A DNA stretch of 64,000 nt, taken from NCBI GenBank assembly GCA_023053545.1, contig JAKZAN010000166.1:21298-85297 (forward strand), given 5' to 3'. Below the pieces are notes generated by a model. That model saw only the letters and a list, made by a program, of their open reading frames with translations. It ran no database searches and had not been told where the DNA came from. This document shows positions 46,301 through 57,720 of the stretch, piece by piece. The stretch comes from Lepidurus packardi. Lineage: Eukaryota > Arthropoda > Branchiopoda > Notostraca > Triopsidae. A program made the position numbers and the translations under genes. Position 1 is the first letter of the stretch. Each line of letters begins with the position of its first letter.

Positions 46301-46640
46301 CAAGTAATGGAACCTCTTCTCCGGTATAGGTTTCGACTCGAGAAGTCATTCGTTCCAGCTGAGGGCAGCCCAATTTCTTCCAACTAGCTTTGGGAATTAA
46401 GGAAACGGAGGATCCTGTGTCGATCTCCATGCAAACTGAATGACCATTGAGGAAAGCTTCGACTTTGTAAGGATTGACGTTACCCAATCTGCATACCGGT
46501 ACCGAATTCAGTGAATGAACTCTATCCCCAGGATCGTCCGAGTCTGACTCCTCCAGCAGGAAGTGATTCTTCTCTTTTTTTCCATGTGGACCCTTCTGTG
46601 ACTTGGCTCCAGAACTCTTCGACTCCATTGTGGATCCCAC
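43323..46640 (-). CDS. pol: Pol polyprotein of the LTR element (PR-RT-RNaseH-IN)
   Basis: Open for 1,105 codons from a GTG at 46640; the first ATG is four codons later at 46628, but the frame is continuous with gag across one TGA, so Pol is probably made as a Gag-Pol fusion. Numbering from 46640: aspartic protease with DTG (74-76) and LLGRDLL (about 141-147); reverse transcriptase with LPFG (329-332) and YLDD (357-360); RNase H with acidic residues near 506, 573 and 621 (DALSR); integrase with HX2H (726/729) and CX2C (759/762), then catalytic Asp790, Asp844 and Glu880, i.e. D,D35E. The C-terminus is a Ser/Pro-rich tail ending in basic RSQRVKK. No internal stop or frameshift is present. Confidence 0.96.
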   Translation of the reverse strand: MGSTMESKSSGAKSQKGPHGKKEKNHFLLEESDSDDPGDRVHSLNSVPVCRLGNVNPYKVEAFLNGHSVCMEIDTGSSVSLIPKASWKKLGCPQLERMTSRVETYTGEEVPLLGKVHVPVTIHGTSKPASLVVVDGPSLALLGRDLLQQFNLNWQVVHKLSTVPVNAIGSPESLKAKYARLFEPLNIRSTPITVVSLDLKPFAVPRFNRPRSLPYALREPVKKEIERLEADGIIKKVVHSDWAAPIVVVPKPNGRIRICGDYKMSVNSELLIDQYPLPKPADLFATLEGGAYFTKLDLSQAYLQLALDPDSQPLTTINTQWGLYQYSRLPFGISSAPAKFQKFMDELLHDFPFAKCYLDDILIAGRTKEEHRERQEAVLKTLRDANVRLDWLKCLFGLTEVPFLGIIVSADGLKTDPAKVRAVRDFPKPKDIKEIRSFLGLIQYYGKFIKGLSTFAEPLTALTRQGSRFNWGPTQEKAWTRLKKCLSSEPILCHYDPKLPVRLECDASSVGVAAVLTHRFSNGDERPIAYASKTLTKAERNYSQIEREALAIVFGVSRFHDYLYGRNFTLVTDHKPLLAILGPKSGISAIAAARMQRWALKLAAYSYNMEFRRSEENGNADALSRSPLPQTRTDIASSIATCCNLEILDGLPLTFEKLLQEQKGDPILRQVQDYVKNGWKSSKIPDNLIPYHTRRFELSLENGAVLWGRRVVVPSSLRRDILELLHEGHPGVSRTKSVARSKFWWPTMDKDVVAFVRDCPNCKLMARSPNKVKNAAWPLPKGPWQRIHADFAGPIEKKMLLIIVDAYSKWPEVFVMNSTTAEGTISFLRSVFSRFGLPLEVVTDNGPQFTSGEMAKFMTRNGIKHLMGAPYHPQTNGLAERFVQSVKAYLGKAGQDTVPLQTKLSRFLFNYRTTPHATTGKCPVEVMLGYAPRTRLDLVLPTKLTRDNETVSSYSVGDPVLVRDFRKGFPKWQQGMVTRRLGVYLYQVRVGEVLVKRHFDQMKRSDPLVEKEEVVVEEPPPESSPVRLSPLPVALSPFQSSVQSSAFDAVPVKDVQPAASENFPSPQKPLAVVPLPCSSSPEPPIELRRSQRVKKSTRQSEFVYH

Positions 46641-46658
46641 AGCTTCACTTCGGCAAAC

Positions 46659-47291
46659 TCATGCAAAATGCCACTTCGATTCCGTCTTCTTCTTCTGCAG
46701 GGCGTTGACGGGTAAACTCGAAGAAATCTTTTGAGCTTGTATTTTAGCAGTCTCCTGTGACATGGCTATGTGAAACGCTTTTTCCAAGGTCAATCCCGGT
46801 TCGGACAAAAGCTTGGCTTGAATACGATTTTCATGGAGGCCCAATACGAAAGCATCTCGTAACGCAGAATCAAGGAACCCACCAAAATTACAATCCCGGG
46901 AAAGCATACGCAGATCCGCAAGAAATTCCTTAACTGGTTCATCCGGCATTTGTGTTCTTTTGTAAAACCGAAACCGCTCCGCAATTTCTATTGTCGTCTC
47001 CACAAAATGCGCGTTAAGAACGTCGCAGATTTCATCGATAGTTTTGGTTGTCGGGTCTGCAGGCGAACATAACTGCCATAGTTTCTCACAGGCATACTCC
47101 CCCACCAATGTGAAAAGGCACGCCCTCTTCTGCTCAATGTCCACGATTCCATTTGCCAGGAAGAATTGACGTAGCCGGCTAAAGTAGACCCTCCAACTGC
47201 TCCCTTTTGTAAAGGGTTCTATGCTACCCAAAACTCGACCAAAAACATTTACGGGAATCGCAGGTGAAGCAGTCGCGGTTGACATTGCCAT
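46659..47291 (-). CDS. gag: Gag of the LTR element
   Basis: 210 aa from ATG 47291 (MAMST...) to TGA 46659-46661. The frame is open further upstream through the LTR into satellite, but ATG 47291, about 250 nt after the primer-binding site, gives the normal Gag N-terminus. The core (WRVYFSRLRQFF, then VLNAHF, ERFRFYKR, VKEFLADLRMLSRDCNFG, LRDAFVLGL) matches the capsid-type retrotransposon Gag fold of K02A2.6-like elements. It is short: the CX2C half of a nucleocapsid zinc knuckle is absent. After TGA the frame continues VCRSE into Pol, resembling the tail of a knuckle. Pol expression would need TGA readthrough, unless TGA is a point mutation. Confidence 0.88.
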   Translation of the reverse strand: MAMSTATASPAIPVNVFGRVLGSIEPFTKGSSWRVYFSRLRQFFLANGIVDIEQKRACLFTLVGEYACEKLWQLCSPADPTTKTIDEICDVLNAHFVETTIEIAERFRFYKRTQMPDEPVKEFLADLRMLSRDCNFGGFLDSALRDAFVLGLHENRIQAKLLSEPGLTLEKAFHIAMSQETAKIQAQKISSSLPVNALQKKKTESKWHFA

Positions 47292-47540
47292 TTCGAATTG
47301 AAGCAAGAGAATGAACAACGTCAGTAGGAAATCCAGAATGAACCAGTTCGTAACATTCGTAGCACAACGGTGAAGCAAGATAGTTCCACAAGGCAGTAGC
47401 AAAAGGGAAGGAATTTGGAAAGTATCAGACTTAATAATTGACTGAAAAGGCAGAACCAAATCCCGCATGCAATTTAACTGTATCTTCCAGTAACAGTCAC
47501 TATACACTACCCATTCGAGTACCAGAATCCTTTCACAAGT
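47292..47540 (-). other. 5' leader of the LTR element
   Basis: Untranslated region between primer-binding site and gag, expected to hold packaging and dimerisation signals. I see no conserved motif. Confidence 0.6.
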
Positions 47541-47558
47541 ATCCCATCCTCGTCGCCA
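47541..47558 (-). promoter_or_regulatory. Primer-binding site, tRNA-Ser(GCU)
   Basis: The plus strand reads atcccatcctcgtcgcca, ending in CCA, five bases from the 5' LTR. From memory this equals the 3' acceptor and T-stem end of metazoan tRNA-Ser(GCU) over all 18 bases, so the minus-strand RNA would be complementary to that tRNA. Confidence 0.82.
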
Positions 47559-47563
47559 AAATT

Positions 47564-47694
47564 TGTTATATATACGAAGGGTAGTGAGGTGCACGAACTT
47601 TCTAGATGGAAGGCAGGAACTCAACTGGGTATTGTTGAGGTTGGTAACAAAGGTGCAACACCAGCTCCATCTGGTATACAGGCAATATATAACA
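47564..47694 (-). repeat. 5' LTR (right copy)
   Basis: 131 bp identical to 43093-43223. As the upstream LTR of a minus-strand element it should carry the promoter, but no clear TATA box in a typical position can be assigned apart from the tatatata-like termini. Confidence 0.95.
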
Positions 47695-47699
47695 ATTTC
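47695..47699. repeat. Target-site duplication of LTR element, right copy
   Basis: atttc, matching 43088-43092. Confidence 0.85.
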
Positions 47700-50600
47700 C
47701 TTGAAATTTGCTTGTATTTTTACCTGAAATTTCCTCGAAATCTTATTGGAATTACACTGAAATTTCATTGAAATTTCGTTGAAATATGCTTGTAATTTTA
47801 CCTCAAATTTCAATGAAATTTCCTTGAAATTTGCTTGTAATTTTACCTGAAATTTCCTCGTAATCTTAATGAAATTACAGTGAAATTTCATTGAAATTTC
47901 GTTGAAATATGGTTGTAATTTTACCTGAAACTTCAATGAAATTTCCTTGAAATTTGCTTGTAATTTTAACTGAAATTTCCCTTAAATTTGCTTGTAATTT
48001 TACCTGAAATTTCTTCGAAATCTTATTGAAATTACACTGAAATTTCATTGAAATTTCGTTGAAATATGCTTGTAATTTTACCTGAAATTTCGATGAAATT
48101 TCCTTGAAATTTGCTTGTAATTTTACCTGAAATTTCCCTGAAATTTACTTGATTTTACCTGAAATTTCTTCGAAATCTTAATGAAATTACAGTGAAATTT
48201 CATTGAAATTTCGTTGAAACATGCTTGTAATTTTACCTGAAACTTCAATGAAATTTCCTTGAAATATGCTTGTAATTTTACCTGAAATTTCAATGAAATT
48301 TCCTTGAAATTTGCTTGTAAATTTACCTGAAATTTCCTTGAAATTTCCTTGAAATATGCTTGTAATTTTACCTGAAATTTCAATGAAATTTTCTTGAAAT
48401 TTGCTTGTAATTTTAACTGAAATTTCCCTGAAATTTGCTAGTAATTTTACCTGAAATTTCTTCGAAATCTTATTGAAATTACACTGAAATTTCATTGAAA
48501 TTTCGTTGAAATATGCTTGTAATTTTACCTGAAATTTCCTCGAAATGTTATTGCAATTACACTGAAATTTCATTGAAATTTCGTTGAAATATGCTTATAA
48601 TTTTACTTGAAATTTCAGTGAAATTTCCTTGAAATTTGATTGTAATTTTACCTGAAATTTCCTCGAAATCTTATTGAAATTACACTGAAATTTCATTGAA
48701 ATGTCGTTGAAATATGCTTGTATTTTTACCTGAAATTTCAATGAAATTTTCTTGAAATATGCTTGTAATTTTACCTGAAATTTCCCTGAAATTTGCTTGT
48801 AATTTTACCTGAAATTTTTCGAAATCTTATTGAAATTACACTGAAATTTCATTGAAATTTCGTTGAAATATGCTTGAAATTTTACCTGAAATTTCAATGA
48901 GATTTCCTTAAAATTTGCTTGTAATTTTACCTGAAATTTCCCTGAAATTTACTTGATTTTACCTGAAATTTCTTCGAAATCTTAATGAAATTACAGTGAA
49001 ATTTCATTGAAATTTCGTTGAAATATGCTTGTAATTTTACCTGAAACTTCAATGAAATTTCCTTGAAATTTGCTTGTAATTTTACCTGAAATTTCCTCGA
49101 AATCTTATTGAAACTACACTGAAATTTCATTGAAATTTCGTTGAAATATGCTTGTAATTTTACCTGAAATTTCAATGAAATTTCTTTGAAATTTGCTTGT
49201 AATTTTACCTGAAATTTCCTCGAAATCTTATTGAAATTACACTGAAATTTCATTGAGATTTCGTTGAAACATGCTTGTGATTTTATCTGAAATTTCAATG
49301 AAATTTCCTTGAAATTTGCTTGTAATTTAAACTGAAATTTCAATGAAATTTCCTTGAAATTTGCTTGTAATTTTACATGAAATTTTTTCGAAATCTTATT
49401 GAAATTACACTGAAACTTCAATGAAATTTCCTTGAAATTTGCTTGTAATTTTACCTGAAATTTCCTTGAAATTTGCTTGTAATTTTACCTGAAATTTCCT
49501 CGAAATCTTATTGAAATTAAACTGAAATTTCATTGAAATTTCGCTGAAGTATACTTGTAATTTAACCTGAAATTTCAATGAAATATCCTTGAAATTTGTT
49601 GGTAATTTTACATGAAATTTCCTCGAAATCTTATTGAAATTACACTGAAATTTCATTGAATTTCGTTGAAATATGCTTGTAATTTTACCTGAAATTTCAA
49701 TGAAATTTCCTTGAAATTTGTTTGTAATTTTACCTGAAATTTCCTTGAAATTTGCTTGTAATTTTACCTGAAATTTCCTTGAAATTTGCTTGTAATTTTA
49801 CCTGAAATTTCCTCGAAATCTTATTGAAATTACACTGAAATTTCATTGAAATTTCGTTGAAATATTCTTGTAATTTTACCTGAAACTTTAATGAAATTTC
49901 CTTGAAATTTGCTTGTAACTTTACCTGAAATTTCCTCGAAATCTTATTGAAATTACACTGAAATTTCATTGAAAATTCGTCTAAATATGCTTGTAATTTT
50001 ACCTGAAATTTCAATGAAATTTCCTTGAAATTTTTTTTGTAATTTTACCTGAAATTTCCTTGAAATTTGCTTGTAATTTTACCTGAAATTTCTTCGAAAT
50101 CTTATTGAAATTACACTGAAATTTCATTGAAATTTCGTTGAAATATGCTTGTAATTTTTTCCTGAAATTTCAATGAAATTTCCTTGAAATTTCCTTGTAA
50201 TATTACCTGAAATTTCCTTGAAATTTGCTTGTAGTTTTACCTGAAATTTCCTCGAAATCTTAATGAAATTACACTAAAATTTCATTGAAATTTCGTTGAA
50301 ATATGCTTGTAATTTTACCAGAAATTTCAATGAAATTTCATTGAAATTTGCTAGTAATTTTACCTGAAATTTCAATGTAATTTATTTGAAATTAGATTTT
50401 AATTTTACCTGAAATTTCCTCGAAATCATATTAAAATTATACTGAAATTTCATTGAAATTTCCTTGAAATATGCTTGTAATTTTACCTGAAATTTCAATT
50501 AAATTTCCTTGAAATTTGCTTGTAATTTTACCAGAAATTTAGTCGAAATCTTATTGAAATTACACTGAAATTTCATTGAAATGTCGTTGAAATATGCTTG

Positions 50601-50974
50601 TAATTTTACCTGAAATTTCAATGAAATTTTCTTGAAATTTTCTTTTAATTTTACCTGAAATTTCCCTGAAATTTGCTTGTAATTTTACCTGAAATTTCCT
50701 TGAAATTTGCTTGTAATTTTACCTGAAATTTCCTTGAAATTTCCTTGAAATTTGCTTGTAATTTTACCTGAAATTTCCTCGAAATCTTATTGAAATTACA
50801 CTGAAATTTCATTGAAATTTCGTTGAAATATGCTTGTAATTTTACCTGAAATTTGCCTGAAATTTGCTTGTAATTTTACCTGAAATTTCAATGAAATTTC
50901 CTTGAAATTTGCTTGTAATTTTACATGAAATTTCCTTGAAATTAGCTTGTTATTTTACCTGAAATTTCCTCGAA
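47695..50974. repeat. Satellite block 5 (subfamily I)
   Basis: Continuation of the array split by the LTR element. It ends with a copy of the 2.5-kb higher-order repeat (T8 marker at 50031). Confidence 0.95.
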
Positions 50975-53879
50975 ATCATGTTGAAATTACACTGATATTT
51001 CATTGAAATTTCGTTGAAATATGCTTTTAATTTTACCTGAAATTTCAATGAAATTTCCTTGAAATTTGCTTGTAATTTTACCTGAAATTTCCTCGAAATA
51101 TTATTGAAATTACACTGAAATTTCATTGAAATTTCGTTAAAATACGCTTGTAATTTTACCTGAAATTTCAATGAAATTTCCTTGAAATTTGCTTGTAATT
51201 TTACCTGAAATTTCCTTGAAATTTGCTTGTAATTTTACCTGAAATTTCCTCGAAATCTTATCGAAATTACACTGAAATTTCATTGAAATTTTGTTGAAGT
51301 ATGCTTGTAATTTTACCTGAAATTTCAATGAAATTTCCTTGAAATTTGCTTGTAATTTTACATGAAATTTCCTTGAATTAGCTTGTTATTTCACCTGAAA
51401 TTTCCTCGAAATCTTATTGAAAATACACTGATATTTCATTGAAATTTCAATGAAATTTCCTTGAAATTTGCTTTTAATTTTACCTGAAATTTCCTCGAAA
51501 TCGTATTGAAATTACACTGAAATTTTATTGAAATTTCGTTGAAATATGCTTGTAATTTTACCTGAAATTTCAATGAAATTTCCTTGAAATTTGCTTGTAA
51601 TTTTACCTGAAATTTCCTTGAAATTTGCTTGTAATTTTACCTGAAATTTCCTTGAAATTTCCTTAAAATTTGCTTGTAATTTTACCTGAAATTTCCTCGA
51701 AATCTTATTGAAATTACACTGAAATTTCATTGAAATTTCGTTGAGATATGCTTGTAATTTTACCTGAAATTTGCCTGAAATTTGCTTGTAATTTTACCTG
51801 AAATTTCAATGAAATTTCCTTGAAATTTGCTTGTAATTTTACATGAAATTTCCTTGAAATTAGCTTGTTATTTTACCTGAAATTTCCTCGAAATCTTATT
51901 GAAATTACACTGATATTTCATTGAAATTTCGTTGAAATATGCTTTTAATTTTACCTGAAACTTCAATGAAATTTCCTTGAAATTTGCTTGTAACTTTACC
52001 CTAAATTTCCTCGAAATATTATTGAAATTACACTGAAATTTCATTGAAATTTCGTTGAAATATGCTTGTAATTTTACCTGAAATCTCAATGAAATTTCCT
52101 TGAAATTTGCTTGTAATTTTACATGAAATTTCCTTGAAATTTGCTTGTAATTTTACCTGAAATTTCAATGAAATTTCCTTGAAATTTCCTTGGAATTTCC
52201 CTGAAATATGCTTGTAATTTTAACTGAAATTTCATTGAAATTTCGTTGAAATATGCTTGTAATTTTACCTGAAATTTCAATGAAATTTCCTTGAAATTTG
52301 CTTTTAATTTTACCTAAAATTTCCTCGAAATTGTATTGAAATTACACTGAAATTTTATTGAAATTTCGTTGAAATATGCTTGTAATTTTACCTGAAATTT
52401 CAATGAAATTTCCTTGAAATTTGCTTGTAATTTTACCTGAAATTTCCTTGAAATTTGCTTGTAATTTTACCTGAAATTTCCTTGAAATTTCCTTGAAATT
52501 TGCTTGTAATTTTACCTGAAATTTCCTCGAAATCTTATTGAAATTACACTGAAATTTCATTGAAATTTCGTTGAAATATGCTTGTAATTTTACCTGAAAT
52601 TTGCCTGAAATTTGCTTGTAATTTTACCTGAAATTTCAATGAAATTTCCTTGAAATTTGCTTGTAATTTTACATGAAATTTCCTTGAAATTAGCTTGTTA
52701 TTTTACCTGAAATTTCCTCGAAATCATGTTGAAATTACACTGATATTTCATTGAAATTTCGTTGAAATATCCTTTTAATTTTACCTGAAATTTCAATGAC
52801 ATTTCCTTGAAATTTGCTTGTAATTTTACCTGAAATTTCCTCGAAATATTATTGAAATTACACTGAAATTTCATTGAAATTTCGTTAAAATACGCTTGTA
52901 ATTTTACCTGAAATTTCAATGAAATTTCCTTGAAATTTGCTTGTAATTTTACATGAAATTTCCTTGAAATTTCCTTGGAATTTCCCTGAAATATGCTTGT
53001 ACTTTTAACTGAAATTTCAATGAAATTTCCTTGAAATTTGCTTGTAATTTTACCTGAAATTTCCTTGAAATTTGCTTGTAATTTTACCTGAAATTTCCTC
53101 GAAATCTTATCGAAATTACACTGAAATTTCATTGAAATTTCGTTGAAGTATGCTTGTAATTTTACCTGAAATTTCAATGAAATTTCCTTGAAATTTGCTT
53201 GTAATTTTACATGAAATTTCCTTGAATTAGCTTGTTATTTCACCTGAAATTTCCTCGAAATCTTATTGAAATTACACTGATATTTCATTGAAATTTCGTT
53301 GAAATATGCTTTTAATTTTACCTGAAATTTCAATGAAATTTCCTTGAAATTTGCTTGTAACTTTACCTGAAATTTCCTCGAAATATTATTGAAATTACAC
53401 TGAAATTTCATTGAAATTTCGTTGAAATATGCTTGTAATTTTACCTGAAATTTCAATGAAATTTCCTTGAAATTTGCTTGTAATTTTACATGAAATTTCC
53501 TTGAAATTTGCTTGTAATTTTACCTGAAATTTCAATGAAATTTCCTTGAAATTTCCTTGGAATTTCCCTGAAATATGCTTGTACTTTTAACTGAAATTTC
53601 AATGAAATTTCCTTGAAATTTGCTTGTAATTTTACCTGAAATTTCCTTGAAATTTGCTTGTAATTTTACCTGAAATTTCCTCGAAATCTTATTGAAATTA
53701 CACTGATATTTCATTGAAATTTCGTTGAAATATGCTTGTAATTTTACCTGAAATTGCCTTGAAATTTCCTTGAAATTTGCTTGTAATTTTACCTGAAATT
53801 TCCTTGAAATTTCCTTGAAATTTGCTTGTAATTTTAAATGAAATTTCCTCGAAAACTTATTGAAATTACACTGAAATTT

Positions 53880-56800
53880 CATTCAAATTTCGTTGAAATA
53901 TGCTTGTAATTTTACCGGAAATTTCATTGAAATCTTATTGAAATTACACTGAAATTTCCTTGGAATTTCCCTGAAATATGCTTGTAATTTTAACTGAAAT
54001 TTCAATGAAATTTCCTTGAAATTTGCTTGTAATTTTACCTGAAATTTCCTCGAAATCTTATTGAAATTACACTGAAATTTCCTCGAAATCTTATTGAAAT
54101 TACACTGAAATTTCATTGAAAATTCGTTGAAATATGCTTGTAATTTTACCTGAAATTTCAATGAAATTTCCTTGAAATTTGCTTGTAATTTTACCTGAAA
54201 TTTCCTCGAAATCTTATTGAAATTACACTGAAATTTCATTGAAATTTCGTTGAAATATGCTTGTAATTTTACATGAAATTTCAATGAAATTTCCTTGAAA
54301 TTTGCTTTTAATTTTACCTGAAATTTCCTCGAAATCGTATTGAAATTACACTGAAATTTTATTGAAATTTCGTTGAAATATGCTTGTAATTTTACCTGAA
54401 ATTGCCTTAAAATTTCCTTGAAATTTGCTTGTAATTTTACCTGAATTTTCCTCGAAATCTTATTGAAATTACACTGAAATTTCATTGAAATTTCGTTGAA
54501 ATATGCTTGTAATTTTACCTGAAATTTCCCTGAAATTTGCTTGTAATTTTACCTGAAATTTCCTTGAAATTTGCTTGTAATTTTATCTGAAATTTCCTCG
54601 AAATCTTATCGAAATTACACTGAAATTTCATTGAAATTTTGTTGAAGTATGCTTGTAATTTTACCTGAAATTTCAATGAAATTTCCTTGAAATTTGCTTG
54701 TAATTTTACATGAAATTTCCTTGAATTAGCTTGTTATTTCACCTGAAATTTCCTCGAAATCTTATTGAAATTACACTGATATTTCATTGAAATTTCGTTG
54801 AAATATGCTTGTAATTTTAAATGAAACTTCAATGAAATATCCTAGAAATTTGCTTGTAACTTAACCTGAAATTTCCTCGAAATATTATTGAAATTACAGT
54901 GAAATTTCATTGAAATTTCGTTGAAATATGCTTGTAATTTTACCTGAAATTTCAATGAAATTTGCTTGTAATTTTACCTGAAATTTCAATGAAATTTCCT
55001 TGAAATTTCCTTGGAATTTCCCTGAAATATGCTTGCAATTTTAACTGAAATTTCAATGAAATTTCCTTTAAATTTGCTTGTAATTTTACCTGAAATTTCC
55101 TCGAAATCTTCTTGAAATTACACTGAAATTTCATTGAAAATTCGTTGAAATATGCTTGTAATTTTACCTGAAATTTCAATGAAATTTCCTTGAAATTTGC
55201 TTGTAATTTTACCTGAAATTTCCTCGAAATCTTATCGAAATTACACTGAAATTTCATTCAAATTTTGTTGAAGTATGCTTGTAATTTTACCTGAAATTTC
55301 AATGAAATTTCCTTGAAATTTGCTTGTAATTTTACCTGAAATTTCCTTGAAATTTGCTTGTAATTTTACCTGAAATTTCCTTGAAATTTCCTTGAAATTT
55401 GCTTGTAATTTTACCTGAAATTTCCTCGAAATCTTATTGAAATTACACTGAAATTTCATTGAAATTTCGTTGAAATATGCTTGTAATTTTACCTGAAATT
55501 TGCCTGAAATTTGCTTGTAATTTTACCTGAAATTTCAATGAAATTTCCTTGAAATTTGCTTGTAATTTTACATGAAATTTCCTTGAAATTTGCTTGTAAT
55601 TTTACCTGAAATTTCAATGAAATTTCCTTGAAATTTCCTTGGAATTTCCCTGAAATATGCTTGTACTTTTAACTGAAATTTCAATGAAATTTCCTTGAAA
55701 TTTGCTTGTAATTTTACCTGAAATTTCCTTGAAATTTGCTTGTAATTTTACCTGAAATTTCCTCGAAATCTTATCGAAATTACACTGAAATTTCATTGAA
55801 ATTTCGTTGAAGTATGCTTGTAATTTTACCTGAAATTTCAATGAAATTTCCTTGAAATTTGCTTGTAATTTTACATGAAATTTCCTTGAATTAGCTTGTT
55901 ATTTCACCTTAAATTTCCTCGAAATCTTATTGAAATTACACTGATATTTCATTGAAATTTCGTTGAAATATGCTTGTAATTTTACCTGAAATTGCCTTGA
56001 AATTTACTTGAAATTTGCTTGTAATTTTACCTGAAATTTCCTTGAAATTTGCTTGTAATTTTACCTGAAATTTCCTTGAAATTTGCTTGTAATTTTAAAT
56101 GAAATTTCCTCGAAAACTTTTTGAAATTACACTGAAATTTCATTCAAATTTCGTTGAAATATGCTTGTAATTTTACCTGAAATTTCAATGAAATTTCCTT
56201 GAAATTTCCTTGGAATTTCCCTGAAATATGCTTGTAATTTTAACTGAAATTTAAATGAAATTTCCTTGAAATTTGCTTGTAATTTTACCTGAAATTTCCT
56301 CGAAATCTTATTGAAATTACACTGAAATTTCATTGAAAATTCGTTGAAATATGCTTGTAATTTTACCTGAAATTTCAATGAAATTTCCTTGAAATTTGCT
56401 TGTAATTTTACCTGAAATTTCCTCGAAATCGTATTGAAATTACACTGAAATTTCATTGAAATTTCGTTGAAATATGCTTGTAATTTTACATGAAATTTCA
56501 ATGAAATTTCCTTGAAATTTGCTTTTAATTTTACCTGAAATTTCCTCGAAATCGTATTGAAATTACACTGAAATTTTATTGAAATTTCGTTGAAATATGC
56601 TTGTAATTTTACCTGAAATTGCCTTGAAATTTCCTTGAAATTTGCTTGTAATTTTACCTGAATTTTCCTCGAAATCTTATTGAAATTACACTGAAATTTC
56701 ATTGAAATTTCGTTGAAATATGCTTGTAATTTTACCTGAAATTTCCCTGAAATTTGCTTGCAATTTTACCTGAAATTTCCTTGAAATTTGCTTGTAATTT

Positions 56801-57720
56801 TATCTGAAATTTCCTCGAAATCTTATCGAAATTACACTGAAATTTCATTGAAATTTTGTTGAAGTATGCTTGTAATTTTACCTGAAATTTCAATGAAATT
56901 TCCTTGAAATTTGCTTGTAATTTTACATGAAATTTCCTTGAATTAGCTTGTTATTTCACCTGAAATTTCCTCGAAATCTTATTGAAATTACACTGATATT
57001 TCATTGAAATTTCGTTGAAATATGCTTGTAATTTTAAATGAAACTTCAATGAAATTTCCTAGAAATTTGCTTGTAACTTAACCTGAAATTTCCTCGAAAT
57101 ATTATTGAAATTACAGTGAAATTTCATTGAAATTTCGTTGAAATATGCTTGTAATTTTACCTGAAATTTCAATGAAATTTACTTGAAATTTGCTTGTAAT
57201 TTTACATGAAATTTCCTTGAAATTTGCTTGTAATTTTACCTGAAATTTCAATGAAATTTCCTTGAAATTTCCTTGGAATTTCCCTGAAATATGCTTGTAA
57301 TTTTAACTGAAATTTCAATGAAATTTCCTTTAAATTTGCTTGTAATTTTACCTGAAATTTCCTCGAAATCTTATTGAAATTACACTGAAATTTCATTGAA
57401 AATTCGTTGAAATATGCTTGTAATTTTACCGGAAATTTCAATGAAATTTCCTTGAAATTTGCTTGTAATTTTACCTGAAATTTCCTCGAAATCTTATCGA
57501 AATTACACTGAAATTTCATTCAAATTTCGTTGAAGTATGCTTGTAATTTTACCTGAAATTTCAATGAAATTTCCTTGAAATTTGCTTGTAATTTTACCTG
57601 AAATTTCCTTGAAATTTGCTTGTAATTTTACCTGAAATTTCCTTGAAATTTCCTTGAAATTTGCTTGTAATTTTACCTGAAATTTCCTCGAAATCTTATT
57701 GAAATTACACTGAAATTTCA
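53880..57720. repeat. Higher-order repeat, period about 2.25 kb
   Basis: Block patterns at 53883, 54952 and 55241 recur at 56127, 57202 and 57503 (spacings 2,244, 2,250 and 2,262). The slight drift shows small internal indels since duplication. Confidence 0.75.

Larger units (their letters stand above)
43093..47694 (-). mobile_element. Ty3/Gypsy LTR retrotransposon, complete, minus strand
   Basis: 4,602-bp element with two identical 131-bp LTRs, a tRNA-Ser primer-binding site, gag, pol in the order protease, reverse transcriptase, RNase H, integrase, a polypurine tract and a 5-bp target duplication. RT before integrase makes it Ty3/Gypsy. There is no envelope gene and no chromodomain that I can recognise. 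The Gag and Pol resemble the invertebrate elements often labelled K02A2.6-like. Identical LTRs mean very recent insertion. Gag and pol are in one frame, separated by a single TGA. Confidence 0.96.

Noticed and set aside
43938-46708. Plus-strand short frames opposite pol
   Set aside because: All are shadows of the intact minus-strand pol frame and have no recognisable features.
46659-47936. 425-codon gag frame beginning in satellite
   Set aside because: The frame merely stays open through the leader, LTR and satellite; the Gag core starts at ATG 47291 inside the element.
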